Shown one piece after another: positions 51,336-59,753 of a stretch of 64,000 nt of DNA. Under the pieces are notes generated by a model that saw nothing but the letters and a program-made list of their open reading frames with translations, was not told the origin of the DNA and did not search any database. The first letter of the stretch is position 1; each line of letters begins with the position of its first letter. A program made the position numbers and the translations under genes. The DNA is from DATHTS01 sp965219305 (GTDB lineage: Bacteria > Acidobacteriota > Blastocatellia > Pyrinomonadales > Pyrinomonadaceae): positions 3,534,001-3,598,000 of the forward strand of contig OZ244725.1 in NCBI GenBank assembly GCA_965219305.1. Reading direction: 5' to 3'.

Positions 51336-52562
51336 ATGCGTTCTGCAAATGTTTTATATAAAAAAGATTCGCCTGAGATTCTTGAACACGACCTGAATCA
51401 ATATTTCGGCGAATTGCAAAACTTCGAATCAATCGAAGAAACGAAAAAGTCCGCCGTTTATGCGAAAATGCGCGAAAAGGTCGAAGAAATTTTAAGTGCG
51501 GTCGTCGTCGAAAATTTCGCCGAAAAATCAGAGCCGTCTGCGTCAGCGGGCGGTTTTTTACTGGAAATAAAATCCGTCGCGTGGAATATCGAACGCGGCA
51601 GAGTCTTTGAGGGAATTTTGGATGCGCTGAAAAATCACGAGCGTTTGAAAAATAAAGATTTATACCTTTTGACCGAACTCGATTACGGAATGGCGCGGAG
51701 CGGAAATCGTTTTGTCGCGCGGGAAATTGCGAAAGAACTAAAATTAAATTACGCTTTCGCGCCGGTTTATATCGCTTTACAGAAGGGAAGCGGCGTTGAA
51801 GCCGAAGTCGAAGGCGAAAATCGCCAGTCAATTCACGGGCTTGCGCTTTTTTCAAAATACCCATTGAAAAACATCCACGCCGTTGATCTGCCGAACGGGA
51901 AAGATAAAATGATCGGCAAGGAAAAACGGCTCGGATATTTGCGCGCCGTCGTCGCCGACATCGAACATCCGGCGGGAAATTTTCGCGCCGTTACGGTTCA
52001 TTTAGACGTGCATTGTTCGCGCAAACATCGTGAATTACAAGTCAAAAAAATTCTCGATCATTTGGACACTTTGCCGCAATTGCCGACAATTTTCGGCGGC
52101 GATTTTAACACGACGACTTTTAACGCGCAGACGGCGCGGCACGCGATTCTCGGATTCTGGCATCGCATTATGATGGGCGCACAAAACGTAGTAAAAAATC
52201 ACTACCCGCATCCCGACAGGCGTTTTGAAAAAGGTCTGTTCGACGAATTTAAAAAACACGGTTTTGAATATAAAAAGTTCAATGAACACGGAGTCGGCAC
52301 ACTGCATTACGATATGGAAAACGCCGCATATAATACGAATCTCGGAGATTGGGTTCCGAAGTGGTGCTTCCCGTTTATTTTCTGGGCATCGAGAAAAGTC
52401 GGCGGGAAATTTTCGCTCAGATTGGATTGGGTTTTCGGGAAAAATATAAAACTTGCTGATGGTAAAAAGCCGCAGACAATCGGCGATTTGAAAGATGAAA
52501 AAGGAACTCCGCTTTCCGATCACGATGCCATCGCTTTGGACTTTGAACTGGTAAAAAGCTAG
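51336..52562 (+). CDS. Endonuclease/exonuclease/phosphatase-family protein
   Basis: The 408-residue product has the EEP-fold active-site series in order: VAWNIERG (Asn), LLTELDYG (Glu), VTVHLDVHCSRKHRE (His), FGGDFNT (Asp, Asn) and LSDHDAI (Asp-His). All catalytic positions appear intact. The first 80 residues are a charged helical extension. No signal peptide is visible, so a nuclease or intracellular phosphodiesterase role is possible; the substrate cannot be told. ATG 51336 is preferred over TTG 51297. Confidence 0.8.
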   Translation: MRSANVLYKKDSPEILEHDLNQYFGELQNFESIEETKKSAVYAKMREKVEEILSAVVVENFAEKSEPSASAGGFLLEIKSVAWNIERGRVFEGILDALKNHERLKNKDLYLLTELDYGMARSGNRFVAREIAKELKLNYAFAPVYIALQKGSGVEAEVEGENRQSIHGLALFSKYPLKNIHAVDLPNGKDKMIGKEKRLGYLRAVVADIEHPAGNFRAVTVHLDVHCSRKHRELQVKKILDHLDTLPQLPTIFGGDFNTTTFNAQTARHAILGFWHRIMMGAQNVVKNHYPHPDRRFEKGLFDEFKKHGFEYKKFNEHGVGTLHYDMENAAYNTNLGDWVPKWCFPFIFWASRKVGGKFSLRLDWVFGKNIKLADGKKPQTIGDLKDEKGTPLSDHDAIALDFELVKS

Positions 52563-52617
52563 AATCAAACATCGAAACGCGCGGAAAATGCGTTTCAAAG
52601 GGAGAATTTATAAAAAA

Positions 52618-52875
52618 ATGTCAGAAGTATCATTTTGCCAGACGATCAGTTATAACGCCGACGATTTTGAATACGATGTCGTGTCGCAGGAAAACGGAAA
52701 TGCGACGATGATCAAATTTCCGATTGATGAGAAATTATATAGTCCCGGCGACGTAATTGTAGTTTTGGCGGGCGACGAAATAACTTTTCACGGGACAATC
52801 GGCAAGATCGAAGGCGGTGAGGCTTACGCTTACGATCCGAAAGATTCGCTTTTGCCGGCGACGACTATTCAGTAA
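52618..52875 (+). CDS. Small protein of unknown function
   Basis: I do not recognise this 85-residue protein. It has no signal, membrane segment or cysteine cluster. The composition is acidic and the strand-rich pattern (ATMIKFPIDEKLYSPGDVIV, ITFHGTIGKIEGG) suggests a small beta-barrel. GGGAG at 52600-52604 supports ATG 52618, although an in-frame ATG at 52588 exists. A 7-bp hairpin (GAAACGC/GCGTTTC, 52574-52596) precedes it. It follows the EEP gene by 55 bases and may share its transcript. Confidence 0.6.
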   Translation: MSEVSFCQTISYNADDFEYDVVSQENGNATMIKFPIDEKLYSPGDVIVVLAGDEITFHGTIGKIEGGEAYAYDPKDSLLPATTIQ

Positions 52876-52913
52876 CTTTTTTTGAAAAATTTGCCTTTTT
52901 TAGGCGCATAAAC

Positions 52914-52942
52914 TTGACAGTCGGCAAATAGATTTCTATCAT
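52914..52942 (+). promoter_or_regulatory. Sigma-70 promoter of tRNA-Ala
   Basis: TTGACA (52914-52919) is a perfect -35 box, followed by a 17-base spacer and TATCAT (52937-52942). Transcription would begin near 52949, 13 bases before the mature tRNA. Confidence 0.8.
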
Positions 52943-52961
52943 CAAAATTCGCCAACTTCGT

Positions 52962-53038
<77 letters not shown>

Positions 53039-53045
53039 TAAAATT

Positions 53046-53084
53046 AAGAAAAGCATTTATAAAGTAAGTGCTTTTCTTTTTTTT
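53046..53084 (+). terminator. Terminator after tRNA-Ala
   Basis: AAGAAAAGCATTTA (53046-53059) pairs with TAAGTGCTTTTCTT (53065-53078) with one G-U pair, followed by six more T (to 53084). The A-rich 5' side could also serve the convergent minus-strand ATPase gene. Confidence 0.88.
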
Positions 53085-53144
53085 CGCTTATGTCATATTC
53101 CAGATTGATGTTACAGAATATTAAACTGCTTCCTCTATTCCCCT

Positions 53145-54617
53145 TTAATTAAAACTGTCCAAATCCGTCAAATCTTCATAGATCAAACCGCGCCGATCTC
53201 TACGCGCTTTTGTGGTCGCTTCAAAACCGCTGTCTTCATTGCGCGAGATTTTGTTTTGCGCGTAAAGTCCTTCGAGAACAAATTCGCACGCCGAAACTAA
53301 TTTCGCTTTATTTTTGCGTTCAAATGCTAATGGAATAAGCGTCGAATCAATCAATTCGGGAACGCTTTCCAAAAGCATTACGCATTCTTCCGCCGAAGTC
53401 GTTTCCGATAAAAGAAGTTTGTTGCCTTCGTCAAACCAATTCACCGTCGGAGTAAAATCAATTCCGAGGAAAAATCCCTCAAAAATAATTCCGGCGGCGC
53501 GTTTGATAAGTTCTTTGGCAAGACGAGTTGCGCCGATCTGTTCGCCTTCGTATTCAAGTTCCATTTTTCCCGTCATCGCCGGAAGCGCGGAATAAATGTC
53601 GGAAATTCGCGGCACGATGTCGCTTTCGTTCGTGATCAAAGCGCGTCGTTCGGCATTTGAAACCGCCGCTTCCGTGACGCTGATCGAAAATCTCTGCGAC
53701 ACGCCCGAACGCTTGTCAATTCGCTGATCGTCGCGCGCTTCAAAGGCGATCTGTTCGATAGTTTCTTCGATAAAAACGGGAATTTCCAGATTAAAATCTT
53801 CAAAACCTTCTCTTTTCGTCCACGCTTCCTGTTTTGTGATCGCCACGCCAAGTCCGATGTCTTTCGGATAATGCGTCAAAATTTCCGCGCCGATTCTGTC
53901 TTTGAGCGGCGTGATAATTTTCCCGCGCGCCGTGTAATCTTCGGGATTTGCCGAGAAAACGAGCATCACGTCGAGCGGCAGACGAACTGGATAACCTTTT
54001 ATCTGCACGTCGCCTTCCTGCATAATATTGAAAAGTCCGACTTGAATTTTTCCTGATAGATCGGGCAATTCGTTCATCGCAAAAATCCCGCGATTCGCAC
54101 GCGGCAAAAGACCGAAGTGCATCGTCAATTCGTCCGACAAAAGATTTCCGCTCTTCGCAGCTTTGATCGGATCAACATCACCGATAATATCCGCGATCGT
54201 TACGTCCGGCGTGGCGAGTTTTTCGACAAAACGATTGTCGCGTTTCACCCACGTAATCGGCGTTTCGTCGCCGTGTTCATTAACTTGCGCTCTGCCGTAA
54301 GCCGACAGCGGTTCGAACGGATTGTCGTTGACTTCCGAACCCGCGATGATCGGCATTTCTTCGTCCAAAAGTCCCGTCAACTGACGGATAATTCTGCTTT
54401 TCGCCTGTCCGCGAAGTCCCAAAAGTATGAGATTATGTTTCGCCAAAACCGCATTGACGATCTGCGGAACGACGGTTTCTTCAAATCCCAAAATTCCGTC
54501 AAATAATTTTTCGCCCGTGCGTAATTTCTTTATCAAATTCGCCCGCATTTCATCTTTCACCGAACGCGTTTTATAACCGCTTGTCTTTAATTCGCCGAGT
54601 GTTTTCGTGTTGTTCAT
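53145..54617 (-). CDS. MoxR/ChlI-like AAA+ ATPase
   Basis: The 490-residue protein belongs to the MoxR/magnesium-chelatase I group of AAA+ chaperone ATPases. Visible motifs are Walker A GLRGQAKS, with Ala before Lys as in MoxR, and a Walker B-like IFAMNELPDL where Asn replaces the usual Asp. Sensor 1 reads VFSANPEDYTARG, and LKDRIGAEI carries the arginine finger. The C-terminal helical domain follows. Relatives normally work with a von Willebrand factor A protein; none is encoded in the window. It is convergent with tRNA-Ala. Confidence 0.8.
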   Translation of the reverse strand: MNNTKTLGELKTSGYKTRSVKDEMRANLIKKLRTGEKLFDGILGFEETVVPQIVNAVLAKHNLILLGLRGQAKSRIIRQLTGLLDEEMPIIAGSEVNDNPFEPLSAYGRAQVNEHGDETPITWVKRDNRFVEKLATPDVTIADIIGDVDPIKAAKSGNLLSDELTMHFGLLPRANRGIFAMNELPDLSGKIQVGLFNIMQEGDVQIKGYPVRLPLDVMLVFSANPEDYTARGKIITPLKDRIGAEILTHYPKDIGLGVAITKQEAWTKREGFEDFNLEIPVFIEETIEQIAFEARDDQRIDKRSGVSQRFSISVTEAAVSNAERRALITNESDIVPRISDIYSALPAMTGKMELEYEGEQIGATRLAKELIKRAAGIIFEGFFLGIDFTPTVNWFDEGNKLLLSETTSAEECVMLLESVPELIDSTLIPLAFERKNKAKLVSACEFVLEGLYAQNKISRNEDSGFEATTKARRDRRGLIYEDLTDLDSFN

Positions 54618-54668
54618 AAATTTACTACAGAGATTTTTTGAAAATCTTTCAACTTTCTATTTAGTTCA

Positions 54669-54994
54669 ATTATTTTACCTTTTTGCCGACCAAATAAACA
54701 ATCGGCTCGTCGCCGGCGACACGCGCCGAATGATAAGTTTCGGCAAGCAAAAAATCGCGGTCGCCTGCTTCAAGAATATAAGTGCCGACATTGTCAATCG
54801 AAATTTCCAATGCCCCGGAAATTATCCAATGCGATTAATCTTCATCGTGTTTGTGCCGCGAAAAAATCGTCTCAGGTCGTCCGCCATACTGCACGACCGC
54901 AAAAACCTTCGCGTTCCATCAAAAGCCGCAGCATCGCAGGATTCGGTGCATACCCATTTTGCCAACGCTCGACACGAAATTCCATTTTGTTCAT
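54669..54994 (-). pseudogene. Frameshifted cupin-domain protein
   Basis: The minus strand reads MNKMEFRVERWQNGYAPNPA from 54994, then must change frame to give VFAVVQYGGRPETIFSRHKH with a cupin metal motif, hits a stop after DED, and changes frame again to read HWIISGALEISIDNVGTYIL through to a C-terminal VGKKVK stop at 54669. Three consecutive pieces of one small cupin are thus split by two frameshifts; the 326-base span is not a multiple of three. Sequencing error is possible, but the clean flanks suggest a decayed gene. Confidence 0.75.
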
Positions 54995-55067
54995 ACGCCG
55001 CTACTGTTATTAGATTATAAACCGAGCGATTTTCAAAATCGAAAATTTTCTCAGACGGTGCGAAAAG

Positions 55068-55096
55068 TTGCAAGATGTTTTAAGAAATGCTATAAA
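55068..55096 (+). promoter_or_regulatory. Sigma-70 promoter of tRNA-Thr
   Basis: TTGCAA (55068-55073), a 17-base spacer and TATAAA (55091-55096) form a good housekeeping promoter, with transcription expected near 55103, 37 bases before the tRNA. Confidence 0.65.
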
Positions 55097-55139
55097 CTTC
55101 TTTGCCGTTTGTGATAGAAAACGGTTTTGAAAACAAATT

Positions 55140-55215
<76 letters not shown>

Positions 55216-55233
55216 TTATTTGCAGTAAGTTAA

Positions 55234-55262
55234 AGACATCTTTTGATGTCTCTTTTAGTTTT
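55234..55262 (+). terminator. Terminator after tRNA-Thr
   Basis: AGACATC (55234-55240) pairs with GATGTCT (55245-55251) around TTTT, followed by CTTTTAGTTTTT. It is short but correctly placed 18 bases after the tRNA. Confidence 0.6.
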
Positions 55263-55285
55263 TGGACACATTGCTTGGACACATT
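55262..55285 (+). repeat. Direct repeat next to tRNA-Thr
   Basis: TTGGACACATT occurs at 55262-55272 and again at 55275-55285, 13 bases apart, just after the tRNA terminator. Such repeats next to a tRNA could be integrase arm sites or a remnant of an integrase gene end. No integrase gene is visible in the window. Confidence 0.45.
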
Positions 55286-55342
55286 CAACTTTTAAGTGTC
55301 TAAAGTATCTTATTTTTTTCTCCTAATTTGTTCATTATGAAT

Positions 55343-55388
55343 TGCAAGGTCATAGAGTTTGAAAAATCAAAAATAATATGACCTTGCA
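55343..55388. repeat. Perfect 12-bp inverted repeat
   Basis: TGCAAGGTCATA (55343-55354) and TATGACCTTGCA (55377-55388) are exact reverse complements separated by 22 bases. It lies 21 bases beyond the 3' end of the minus-strand gene ending at 55410, so it may act as its transcription end or be an attachment feature at the island border. Confidence 0.6.
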
Positions 55389-55409
55389 TCATTGCCTTAA
55401 TTATCTCAT

Positions 55410-55892
55410 TCAATACTCTTCGGGTAAAAGAAGCGTCGTAGAGCTTCTATCTGCTTCTGTAATCACCCAAATTTTAGCATCCTTTTGAGTTTTGTAAGAC
55501 GACAGAATTCTAAAGCCTTCTCTTACTGACAAATCGTTTTCTTTCCAATCCTCTTTACAGACTATTCCATAATCGCCCTTTTGATGTTTGGCTAAAAACT
55601 CATTCGGCAATTGCTCCGATTCAGCTAACGCATCTTTCGCCCCAATAGTTAGAAAGACTTCGCCCAAAGGAAAAAGAATAGTTTTTTGCTCATTCAGTTT
55701 TTCAAGTTTGCTTTGAAACTCTATCCAAAAGGTTTTAGCATCTTCCGAAACTACTGGAAGAAACGAGCTTATTTGCTCTATAATTGCCGTTCTTTCGCTT
55801 GAATCAGCATCTTTGTATATAGCAAGCATTTCGGCTTGTTGGTTGTTTAAGAACGCTTTTTTAGCGTCTATTTGGTTTTGTGTTAAATTCAT
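55410..55892 (-). CDS. Mobile-element-associated protein of unknown function
   Basis: The 160-residue product has a helical N-terminal half and a conserved-looking second half: LGEVFLTIGAKDALAESEQL, FLAKHQKGDYGIVC, REGFRILSSYKT and a C-terminal KIWVITEADRSSTTLLLPEE. I recall this C-terminal pattern from small proteins annotated as plasmid-related, often encoded beside DNA methylases on islands and plasmids; the function is not known to me. It follows the SWIM-like gene in the same direction by 82 bases. Confidence 0.65.
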   Translation of the reverse strand: MNLTQNQIDAKKAFLNNQQAEMLAIYKDADSSERTAIIEQISSFLPVVSEDAKTFWIEFQSKLEKLNEQKTILFPLGEVFLTIGAKDALAESEQLPNEFLAKHQKGDYGIVCKEDWKENDLSVREGFRILSSYKTQKDAKIWVITEADRSSTTLLLPEEY

Positions 55893-55974
55893 AATTGTAT
55901 GTTCCTGATTTTTTAATTGGGAGTATTTAGAGAGGCTTTTCTATAACTTGGCGGTTTAGAAAAGCCTTTCGTTT

Positions 55975-56241
55975 TTACTTGGCAAGTTTCAAACTTTGCC
56001 GATAGATGTTTGCCGTCGCTCCGGCAATTAAGTGATAGCAGATAAGTCCTCTTTCCGAAGCCTTGCATTCGCATTGTCCTAACTTTTCGCCGTTCTGGAC
56101 GTTAAAGCGAACGTGATAAACATTCGAGTTATTCGCTGATGAAACGGCAAATAATCTATCTTCGACAAAGTGAACTTTCGGCTTCAATTGCTTACATCGC
56201 TCGATTGCCCGTTGCGTGTTTTCTGTTGTTAATCTAATCAT
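55975..56241 (-). CDS. Small SWIM-type zinc-finger-like protein
   Basis: The 88-residue product carries a C-x-C...C-x-H arrangement (CECKASERGLICYHL, about residues 57-71), the SWIM zinc-finger pattern seen in DNA- or protein-binding modules. The rest is a short basic N-terminal helix and a beta segment. It starts close to the duplicated palindromic operator and diverges from the small XRE gene. A role with the island genes is inferred from position only. Confidence 0.65.
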   Translation of the reverse strand: MIRLTTENTQRAIERCKQLKPKVHFVEDRLFAVSSANNSNVYHVRFNVQNGEKLGQCECKASERGLICYHLIAGATANIYRQSLKLAK

Positions 56242-56292
56242 ATTTTTTCCTCTCTATTTTTTTATTCTAGTTGTTTCCAACTATCTATGATT

Positions 56293-56330
56293 ATACGTTT
56301 CGTATAGCAAAAAGTCAATACGAAACGTAT
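56293..56330. promoter_or_regulatory. Duplicated palindromic operator in the divergent promoter
   Basis: ATACGTTTCGTAT (56293-56305) and ATACGAAACGTAT (56318-56330) are each self-complementary in their ATACG/CGTAT arms and are also inverted copies of each other, with centres 25 bases apart. They lie between the divergent SWIM-like and XRE genes. They resemble the paired operators of restriction-modification controller proteins; the likely ligand is the XRE protein at 56385. Confidence 0.65.
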
Positions 56331-56384
56331 AGTTTTGCAAATTTTTTATTGATTTATTTTTATACTGTATGTATAGTTTATTTG

Positions 56385-56573
56385 ATGGAAGGAAAAGAAC
56401 TAAAAAAGAAACGGAAAGAGTTTGATTTTACTCAGGAACAACTTGCAAATGAGTTACAAGTTACGGCTAACACGGTTGCACGTTGGGAACGTGATGAGAT
56501 GAAAATTCCACCGTTTTTGCATCTGGCATTGGAAAGTATTGAAAGAAAAGTTATAGCAAAAAAAACAAAATAG
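56385..56573 (+). CDS. Small XRE-family regulator (controller-like)
   Basis: The 62-residue protein is a bare helix-turn-helix: KELKKKRKEFDFTQEQLANE then LQVTANTVARWERDEMKIP. The ATG at 56385 starts exactly at the domain, and upstream in-frame sequence runs through the operator, so it is not coding. It precedes the restriction-modification gene by 49 bases, as controller (C) proteins do. Autoregulation via the operators at 56293-56330 is inferred. Confidence 0.8.
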   Translation: MEGKELKKKRKEFDFTQEQLANELQVTANTVARWERDEMKIPPFLHLALESIERKVIAKKTK

Positions 56574-56622
56574 AAGTAAAATATCATTGCTTTTTTATTC
56601 CATACCTAAATGAAAAGTTAAA

Positions 56623-59600
56623 ATGTATAAATTGAATCTTAAAACATCCTATAAACCCGTAGTTGAATACTACGAAGCATTAGAGAAATTCAAACATTTA
56701 GCCGTAAAACACGAAGGCGCGGTTCGTTCAGCTTTTCAAACTTTGCTCGAAAGTTGCGGAAAACAATTTAACTGGACACTTGTTCCCGAATATCAGAAAA
56801 AAAAACTTGGCAAACGGATTTCGATTGACGGCGCGTTGGTTGACCAATTTACACTTGCTCACGGTTATTGGGAAGCGAAAGACGAACAGGACGATTTACA
56901 AAAAGAAATAAAGAAAAAGTTTGCAGTTGGTTATCCGAATGACAACATCATTTTTCAATCACCTGAAAGAGCGATTCTTTACCAAAATGCCAGAGAAGTT
57001 TTTGATGCCGATTTGAATAATGCAGACGAACTTGTCAGAGTTTTGGAATTATTTTTCGATTATCAACCGCCAGCTTATGAAGAATGGGAACAAGCGGTCA
57101 AACAGTTTCAGGAACAATTGCCCGAACTCGGCGAAGCACTTCTCAATGTCATAGACGATGCCAAAACTAACAACAAAGCGTTTCTAACCGCCTTCGATAC
57201 TTTTTACGAACTTTGCCGAACTTCGATAAATCCGAATCTTTCGGAAAAAGCCGTCGAAGAAATGCTGATTCAGCATCTTTTGACCGAACGGATTTTTAGA
57301 ACGGTTTTTCATAATTCCGAGTTCACACAGCGTAATGTTATCGCCAAAGAAATCGAAAGCGTGATTCGCGCTTTGACCTCGCAGAGTTTCAGCCGTGAAG
57401 AATTTTTGAAACGCTTTGACCATTTTTACAAAGCAATCGAAATCACCGCTTCGACAATTGACAGTTTTACCGAAAAGCAGACCTTTTTGAATGAGATTTA
57501 CGAACGATTCTTTCAAGGCTTTTCCGTCGAAGTCGCCGACACACACGGAATTGTTTATACACCGCAGCCGATTGTTAATTTTATGGTCAAATCGGTTGAA
57601 GACATTCTTAAAACCGAGTTCGGAAAATCTTTGTCAGATGAAAATGTTCACATCTTAGACCCGTTTGTCGGAACGGGAAATTTTCTTGTTCGCGTGATGG
57701 AAGAAATCAAACGCACAAGTCTTGAACAGAAATATCAAACCGAACTTCATTGCAACGAAGTGATGCTTTTGCCTTATTACATTGCTTCAATGAACATTGA
57801 ACACGAGTATTTTGAGAAAGTCGGAAATTACGAACCGTTTGAAGGAATTTGTCTTGTTGACACTTTCGGACTTGCCGAAGACGAGCAACAAAGCCTTTCA
57901 TTTATGACCGAAGAAAACACGGAACGGATTAGAAAACAAAAAGAATCACCGATAACCGTAATCATCGGAAATCCGCCTTACAATGTCGGTCAGGTAAATG
58001 AAAACGACAACAACAAAAACCGAAAATACAAAGTTTTAGACAAAAGAGTTGCCGACACTTACGCCAGAGATTCAAAAGCGACAAATAAAAACGCACTTTC
58101 AGACCCGTATGTTAAAGCAATTCGTTGGGCATCTGACAGAATCAAAGATGACGGAATTGTTGCCTTAGTTACAAATAGCAGTTTTATAGACAAACTCGCT
58201 TTTGATGGAATGCGGAAAAATTTGGGAAAAGACTTTGATTTGATTTACCTCGTTGACCTAAAAGGTGATGTTCGTAAAGATTCGATGCGAGAAGGCATTC
58301 CGATTGGAGAAGCACATACAATTTTCGGATTGGGAGCAATGGTTGGGATTTCAGTTTCGTTTTTAGTTAAACACAAAACCGATGAAGATAATTCCGAAAA
58401 GAAACGCGGAATTTATTATGCCGAAGTTGATTGGAAAGCGAAACGAGTTGAAAAATTCAAGTTTCTCGAAGATGGTAATTCAATTTCAGGAATCACAACG
58501 AAAGAAATCAAACCGAACCAGAAATACGATTGGTTGACCGAAGGAATGCTTGATGAATTTGATTCTTTCATACCGATTGGAGATAAGGAAGGTAAAGCTG
58601 ATGATAATTTAGAATCTGGAATTTTCAATAATTATAGTCGCGGAGTTGAAACCGCCAGAGATAATTGGGTATTCAATTTTAATGAGAAAATACTAACAAC
58701 AAACATTAAAAGTTTTATTGAAACTTACAATGAACAAGTCTATAAATGGAAATCCAAAAAGCGCGATAAAAAAGACTTAGATTCGTTCGTTTTATATGAT
58801 GATGCAAAAATCAAATGGTCAAGCAGTTTGAAGACAGATTTATTTCGTGGAAAACAAACTGAATTTTCTAGTCAAAATTTAAGAACTTCTTTATATCGCC
58901 CATTCACGAAAGAATTTTTATATTTTGATGACACACTAAATCATCGTCAAGGACAATTTCCATTTGTATTTCCAAATGCAGAAACTGAAAAAGAAAATAA
59001 GGTAATTTGCACAGTTACCGAAGCTCAAATTCCTTTTTCAACTCAAATAGTTTCAGTTTTACCTTCTTTACATATTAGCGGACGACAAACTCAATGCTTT
59101 CCTTTTTACGTTTATGACGAAGACGGAAGCAATCGCCGCGAAAATATCACTGATTGGGCATTAGAACAATTTCAAACTCATTACAACGATAAGCAAATCT
59201 CGAAATGGGACATCTTTTATTACACTTACGCGCTTTTATATCATCCCGAATACCGCGAAAAATACGAAGCCAATCTAAAACGCGAATTGCCGAGAATTCC
59301 ATACGCGCCTGAATTTCATAAATTTGCCGAAGCGGGAAAGAAACTTGCCGACCTGCACATCAATTACGAAACACAAGCCGAATATCCGCTCGAAATGATT
59401 GAAAACGAATCCGAACAGATAAATTGGCGCGTCGAGAAAATGAAATACAACAAAGCCAAAACACAGATTGTCTATAACGATTTCCTGACATTAGCCGGAA
59501 TCCCGCCCGAAGCGCACAAATACCGCTTAGGAAACCGTTCGGCACTCGATTGGATAGTTGACCAATACAAAGTTTCAACCGATAAACGGTCAGGAATCAC

Positions 59601-59718
59601 AAACGACCCGAACCGCGAAGACGATAAACAATACATCGTTAAACTTATTAAGAGAATTGTTAATGTGAGTTTGGAAACTGATAAAATAGTTAAATCGTTA
59701 CCTGAGATTACGCCGTAG
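56623..59718 (+). CDS. Bifunctional restriction-modification enzyme (type IIG / type ISP-like)
   Basis: The 1031-residue protein joins nuclease and adenine-methylase functions. Near the N-terminus a PD-(D/E)xK-type site is visible: D69 (SIDGALVD) and E84-A-K86 (GYWEAKDE). The methylase core has the SAM motif DPFVGTGNF from D346 and catalytic NPPY at 450-453. The C-terminal third resembles the specificity part of type ISP enzymes (FPFYVYDED, YYTYALLYHPEYREKY, RIPYAP). No helicase motifs occur, so it is closer to type IIG. The flanking genes are also of defence type. Confidence 0.85.
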   Translation: MYKLNLKTSYKPVVEYYEALEKFKHLAVKHEGAVRSAFQTLLESCGKQFNWTLVPEYQKKKLGKRISIDGALVDQFTLAHGYWEAKDEQDDLQKEIKKKFAVGYPNDNIIFQSPERAILYQNAREVFDADLNNADELVRVLELFFDYQPPAYEEWEQAVKQFQEQLPELGEALLNVIDDAKTNNKAFLTAFDTFYELCRTSINPNLSEKAVEEMLIQHLLTERIFRTVFHNSEFTQRNVIAKEIESVIRALTSQSFSREEFLKRFDHFYKAIEITASTIDSFTEKQTFLNEIYERFFQGFSVEVADTHGIVYTPQPIVNFMVKSVEDILKTEFGKSLSDENVHILDPFVGTGNFLVRVMEEIKRTSLEQKYQTELHCNEVMLLPYYIASMNIEHEYFEKVGNYEPFEGICLVDTFGLAEDEQQSLSFMTEENTERIRKQKESPITVIIGNPPYNVGQVNENDNNKNRKYKVLDKRVADTYARDSKATNKNALSDPYVKAIRWASDRIKDDGIVALVTNSSFIDKLAFDGMRKNLGKDFDLIYLVDLKGDVRKDSMREGIPIGEAHTIFGLGAMVGISVSFLVKHKTDEDNSEKKRGIYYAEVDWKAKRVEKFKFLEDGNSISGITTKEIKPNQKYDWLTEGMLDEFDSFIPIGDKEGKADDNLESGIFNNYSRGVETARDNWVFNFNEKILTTNIKSFIETYNEQVYKWKSKKRDKKDLDSFVLYDDAKIKWSSSLKTDLFRGKQTEFSSQNLRTSLYRPFTKEFLYFDDTLNHRQGQFPFVFPNAETEKENKVICTVTEAQIPFSTQIVSVLPSLHISGRQTQCFPFYVYDEDGSNRRENITDWALEQFQTHYNDKQISKWDIFYYTYALLYHPEYREKYEANLKRELPRIPYAPEFHKFAEAGKKLADLHINYETQAEYPLEMIENESEQINWRVEKMKYNKAKTQIVYNDFLTLAGIPPEAHKYRLGNRSALDWIVDQYKVSTDKRSGITNDPNREDDKQYIVKLIKRIVNVSLETDKIVKSLPEITP

Positions 59719-59753
59719 TAATTTTCTACAACTTTAATTTACTTTAATAAGAA

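Noticed and set aside
52035..52598. Minus-strand open frame of 187 codons across the EEP-family gene
   Set aside because: The plus strand encodes a complete EEP active-site series; the reverse product is rich in Phe and Arg without recognisable structure.
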